A stretch of DNA of 33,820 nt, taken from contig JARGPE010000009.1 of the NCBI GenBank assembly GCA_029212835.1, positions 1 to 33,820 on the forward strand, written 5' to 3'. Every line of letters starts with the position of its first letter. The first letter of the stretch is position 1. Positions 32,080 to 33,820 of the stretch are shown here, one piece after another. The notes below the pieces were generated by a model, which was not told where the DNA came from, searched no databases, and saw only the letters and a program-made list of their open reading frames with translations. Source of the stretch: Alphaproteobacteria bacterium. GTDB lineage: Bacteria > Pseudomonadota > Alphaproteobacteria > UBA8366 > Aestuariispiraceae. A program made the translations under genes and the position numbers.

Positions 32080-33820
32080 ATGACAGAAGAAAATGGTCCG
32101 CTAGATGAAAGCCCCTCAACCACGGGGATGCTTGTGGTTCCAGACGCTTCAGAGGCTCCTCATTCTCCCGAAGACTGGGGGCCGGAACGTTTCATCAATC
32201 GCGAACTCTCCTGGTTGGCCTTCAACACCCGCGTATTGGAAGAAGCCAGCAATACCCATCATCCGCTGTTGGAACGTCTGCGCTTCCTCTCCATTTCTGC
32301 CAGTAACCTGGATGAATTTTACATGGTGCGTGTCGCGGGCCTGAAGGGTCAGGTCGGGGCAGGCATTAGCACCCCCAGTCAGGAAGGCAATACGCCCGCT
32401 CAGCAATTGCGTTTGATCTCAGAAGAGGCTGGGTCGCTGATGCGCCTTCAGCAGAAAATCTGGGAAGAACTACAGGTCGAGCTGCGCAAGGCCAATGTCA
32501 CACTGCTAACCCGGGATGAATTGACCACGCGGGAGAAGAGTTGGTTAGATGGGTGGTTCCTGGAACAGATTTTCCCGGCACTGACGCCGCTGGCTGTGGA
32601 TCCAGCGCATCCATTTCCCTTCATTCAGAACAAGGGCTTGGTACTGGCGCTGGAACTGATGCGCCCTGAAGACGATAAAACCATGAACGGCCTGCTGCCC
32701 GTTCCTAGCAACTTGGACCGCTTCATCCGTCTGCCCGGACAAAAGGCGCGATTCCTGCTGTTGGAAGATGTCTTCCGAATTTACATGGATCGGCTGTTCC
32801 CAGGCTTTACCGTTATTGGCCAGGGTATGTTCCGGGTTCTGCGCGACAGTGATGTTGAAGTCGATGAAGAAGCTGAAGATTTGGTGCGCACGTTTGAAAG
32901 CATGCTGCGCCGTCGTCGTCGCGGCAGCGTGATCCGCCTGACGATCAATGCTGGTATGCCTGAAGATCTGCGGGACTTTGTGGTCGGTAAATTGGGGGCT
33001 GATAGCGAAGATGTGTTCCCGCTGGATGGCATTTTGGGCATGCCCGATGTCAGCCAGATGATCGTTTCAGATCGCCAGGACCTGCTATTTGAAGCCTTTA
33101 ACATTCGCTTCCCTGAGCGTATTCGTGATTTTGGGGGCGACTGCTTCGCTGCGATCCGGGCCAAGGACATTATCGTCCACCATCCCTATGAGAGTTTTGA
33201 CGTCGTGGTACAGTTTCTGCGCCAGGCGGCCCAAGACCCTGCCGTGGTTGCGATCAAGCAGACCTTGTATCGTACCTCTAAGGACTCCCCTATCATCGCA
33301 GCTTTGGGTGAGGCTGCGGAGGCGGGTAAATCCGTGACCGCACTGGTGGAGTTGAAAGCTCGCTTTGATGAGGCAGCGAATATTCGGTGGGCACGGGACT
33401 TGGAACGTTCCGGTGTGCAGGTCGTTTATGGTTTCGTTGACCTGAAGACCCATGCCAAGGTTTCCATGGCGGTCCGTCGCGAAGGCAGTGGCCTGCGTTC
33501 CTATGTCCATTTCGGAACCGGGAACTATCACCCTATTACGGCGAAGATTTATACCGATCTCAGTTACTTTACCTGCGACCCGGCGTTGGCGCGGGATGCG
33601 GCACGGGTGTTTAACTTCATGACAGGGTACGCCACGCCAGAGGCACTGGAGCGCCTGGCCATAGCGCCGATCACCCTGCGTCATCGCGTGTTAAGCTCAA
33701 TCCGCGATGAAATCGACCATGTGAAGGCAGGACGGACAGGTCAGATCTGGCTGAAGGTCAATAACCTCGTGGATGGCGAAATCATCGATGCCTTGTACGA
33801 AGCGTCAACGGCGGGGGTTG
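32080..33820 (+). CDS. ppk1: Polyphosphate kinase PPK1 (3'-truncated by window)
   Basis: The first 580 codons of PPK1 (normally about 700-740); the C terminus lies beyond the right edge. Visible: the N-terminal domain [21 protein letters not shown] and [31 protein letters not shown], and the catalytic phospholipase-D-like core with [13 protein letters not shown] (autophosphorylated His458) and [17 protein letters not shown] (His484 region). It reversibly polymerises the ATP gamma-phosphate into polyphosphate. The start could also be GTG 32074 or ATG 32062, since GGAGA at 32064 fits the GTG better; the first 30 residues are variable and acidic. An Arg-rich run, [13 protein letters not shown], is family-typical. 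It is divergent from sixA. Confidence 0.97.
   Translation, partial: MTEENGPLDESPSTTGMLVVPDASEAPHSPEDWGPERFINRELSWLAFNTRVLEEASNTHHPLLERLRFLSISASNLDEFYMVRVAGLKGQVGAGISTPSQEGNTPAQQLRLISEEAGSLMRLQQKIWEELQVELRKANVTLLTRDELTTREKSWLDGWFLEQIFPALTPLAVDPAHPFPFIQNKGLVLALELMRPEDDKTMNGLLPVPSNLDRFIRLPGQKARFLLLEDVFRIYMDRLFPGFTVIGQGMFRVLRDSDVEVDEEAEDLVRTFESMLRRRRRGSVIRLTINAGMPEDLRDFVVGKLGADSEDVFPLDGILGMPDVSQMIVSDRQDLLFEAFNIRFPERIRDFGGDCFAAIRAKDIIVHHPYESFDVVVQFLRQAAQDPAVVAIKQTLYRTSKDSPIIAALGEAAEAGKSVTALVELKARFDEAANIRWARDLERSGVQVVYGFVDLKTHAKVSMAVRREGSGLRSYVHFGTGNYHPITAKIYTDLSYFTCDPALARDAARVFNFMTGYATPEALERLAIAPITLRHRVLSSIRDEIDHVKAGRTGQIWLKVNNLVDGEIIDALYEASTAGV

Noticed and set aside
32914-32945. Arg-rich run in PPK as a possible frameshift or repeat expansion
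   Set aside because: Reading frame and flanking motifs are intact, and Arg-rich sequence at this position is usual in PPK1.
1-33820. tRNA, rRNA, CRISPR array, IS element, prophage or integron
   Set aside because: No cloverleaf or rRNA-like stretch, no regularly spaced repeats, no transposase or integrase frame and no terminal inverted repeats were seen.

Overview
The window looks like chromosomal DNA of a free-living alphaproteobacterium, probably of the Rhodospirillales/Kiloniellales type. The reasons are a 180-kDa NAD-dependent glutamate dehydrogenase, a short alphaproteobacterial HPr kinase in an hprK-rapZ-EIIA(Man)-HPr-EI operon, REC-only regulators with G-x-DRR tails, and a glcDEF glycolate oxidase. 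Composition is moderately GC-rich. I see no IS element, prophage, CRISPR array, rRNA or tRNA. No stretch above 300 bases lacks a gene.

Layout: (1) 1-2401, a minus-strand aromatic catabolic operon (fumarylpyruvate hydrolase, maleylpyruvate isomerase, FAD monooxygenase cut by the window edge) with a divergent MarR regulator, consistent with the gentisate branch. (2) 2552-7265, a phosphorelay island: a Cache hybrid histidine kinase with its own REC and HPt, two REC-only proteins and a free HPt protein, with no DNA-binding output. (3) 7502-12394, the giant glutamate dehydrogenase, followed by back-to-back terminators and a small secreted cysteine-containing protein on the minus strand. (4) 13325-17545, a regulatory (permease-less) PTS operon on the minus strand, headed by a small cupin. 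(5) 17608-17793, a strongly structured intergenic region that looks like an uncharacterised small RNA or a transcription-attenuation leader. (6) 17793-20841, a LysE exporter, a His-rich PadR regulator with a DUF2218 partner, and an M20 amidohydrolase. (7) 21083-25480, an unusual envelope cluster: an orphan CHASE2 membrane protein, a small secreted protein and an M48 metalloprotease lipoprotein. (8) 25487-29598, glcDEF, whose promoter overlaps a FadR/GlcC-type palindrome; upstream lies a DUF2817 protein that has lost its zinc ligands. (9) 30780-33820, a secreted TPR protein, a SixA-type phosphohistidine phosphatase and the start of polyphosphate kinase, with a possible PHO-like box in front.

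Much of the window concerns phosphoryl-transfer signalling: a multistep His-Asp relay, a complete PEP-driven regulatory phosphotransfer chain with HPr Ser-kinase control, a SixA phosphatase and PPK. The strongest candidates for undescribed biology are the three-hairpin RNA at 17608-17720, the CHASE2/M48 cluster and the zinc-less DUF2817 protein. All calls come from reading the sequence; no database search was possible.
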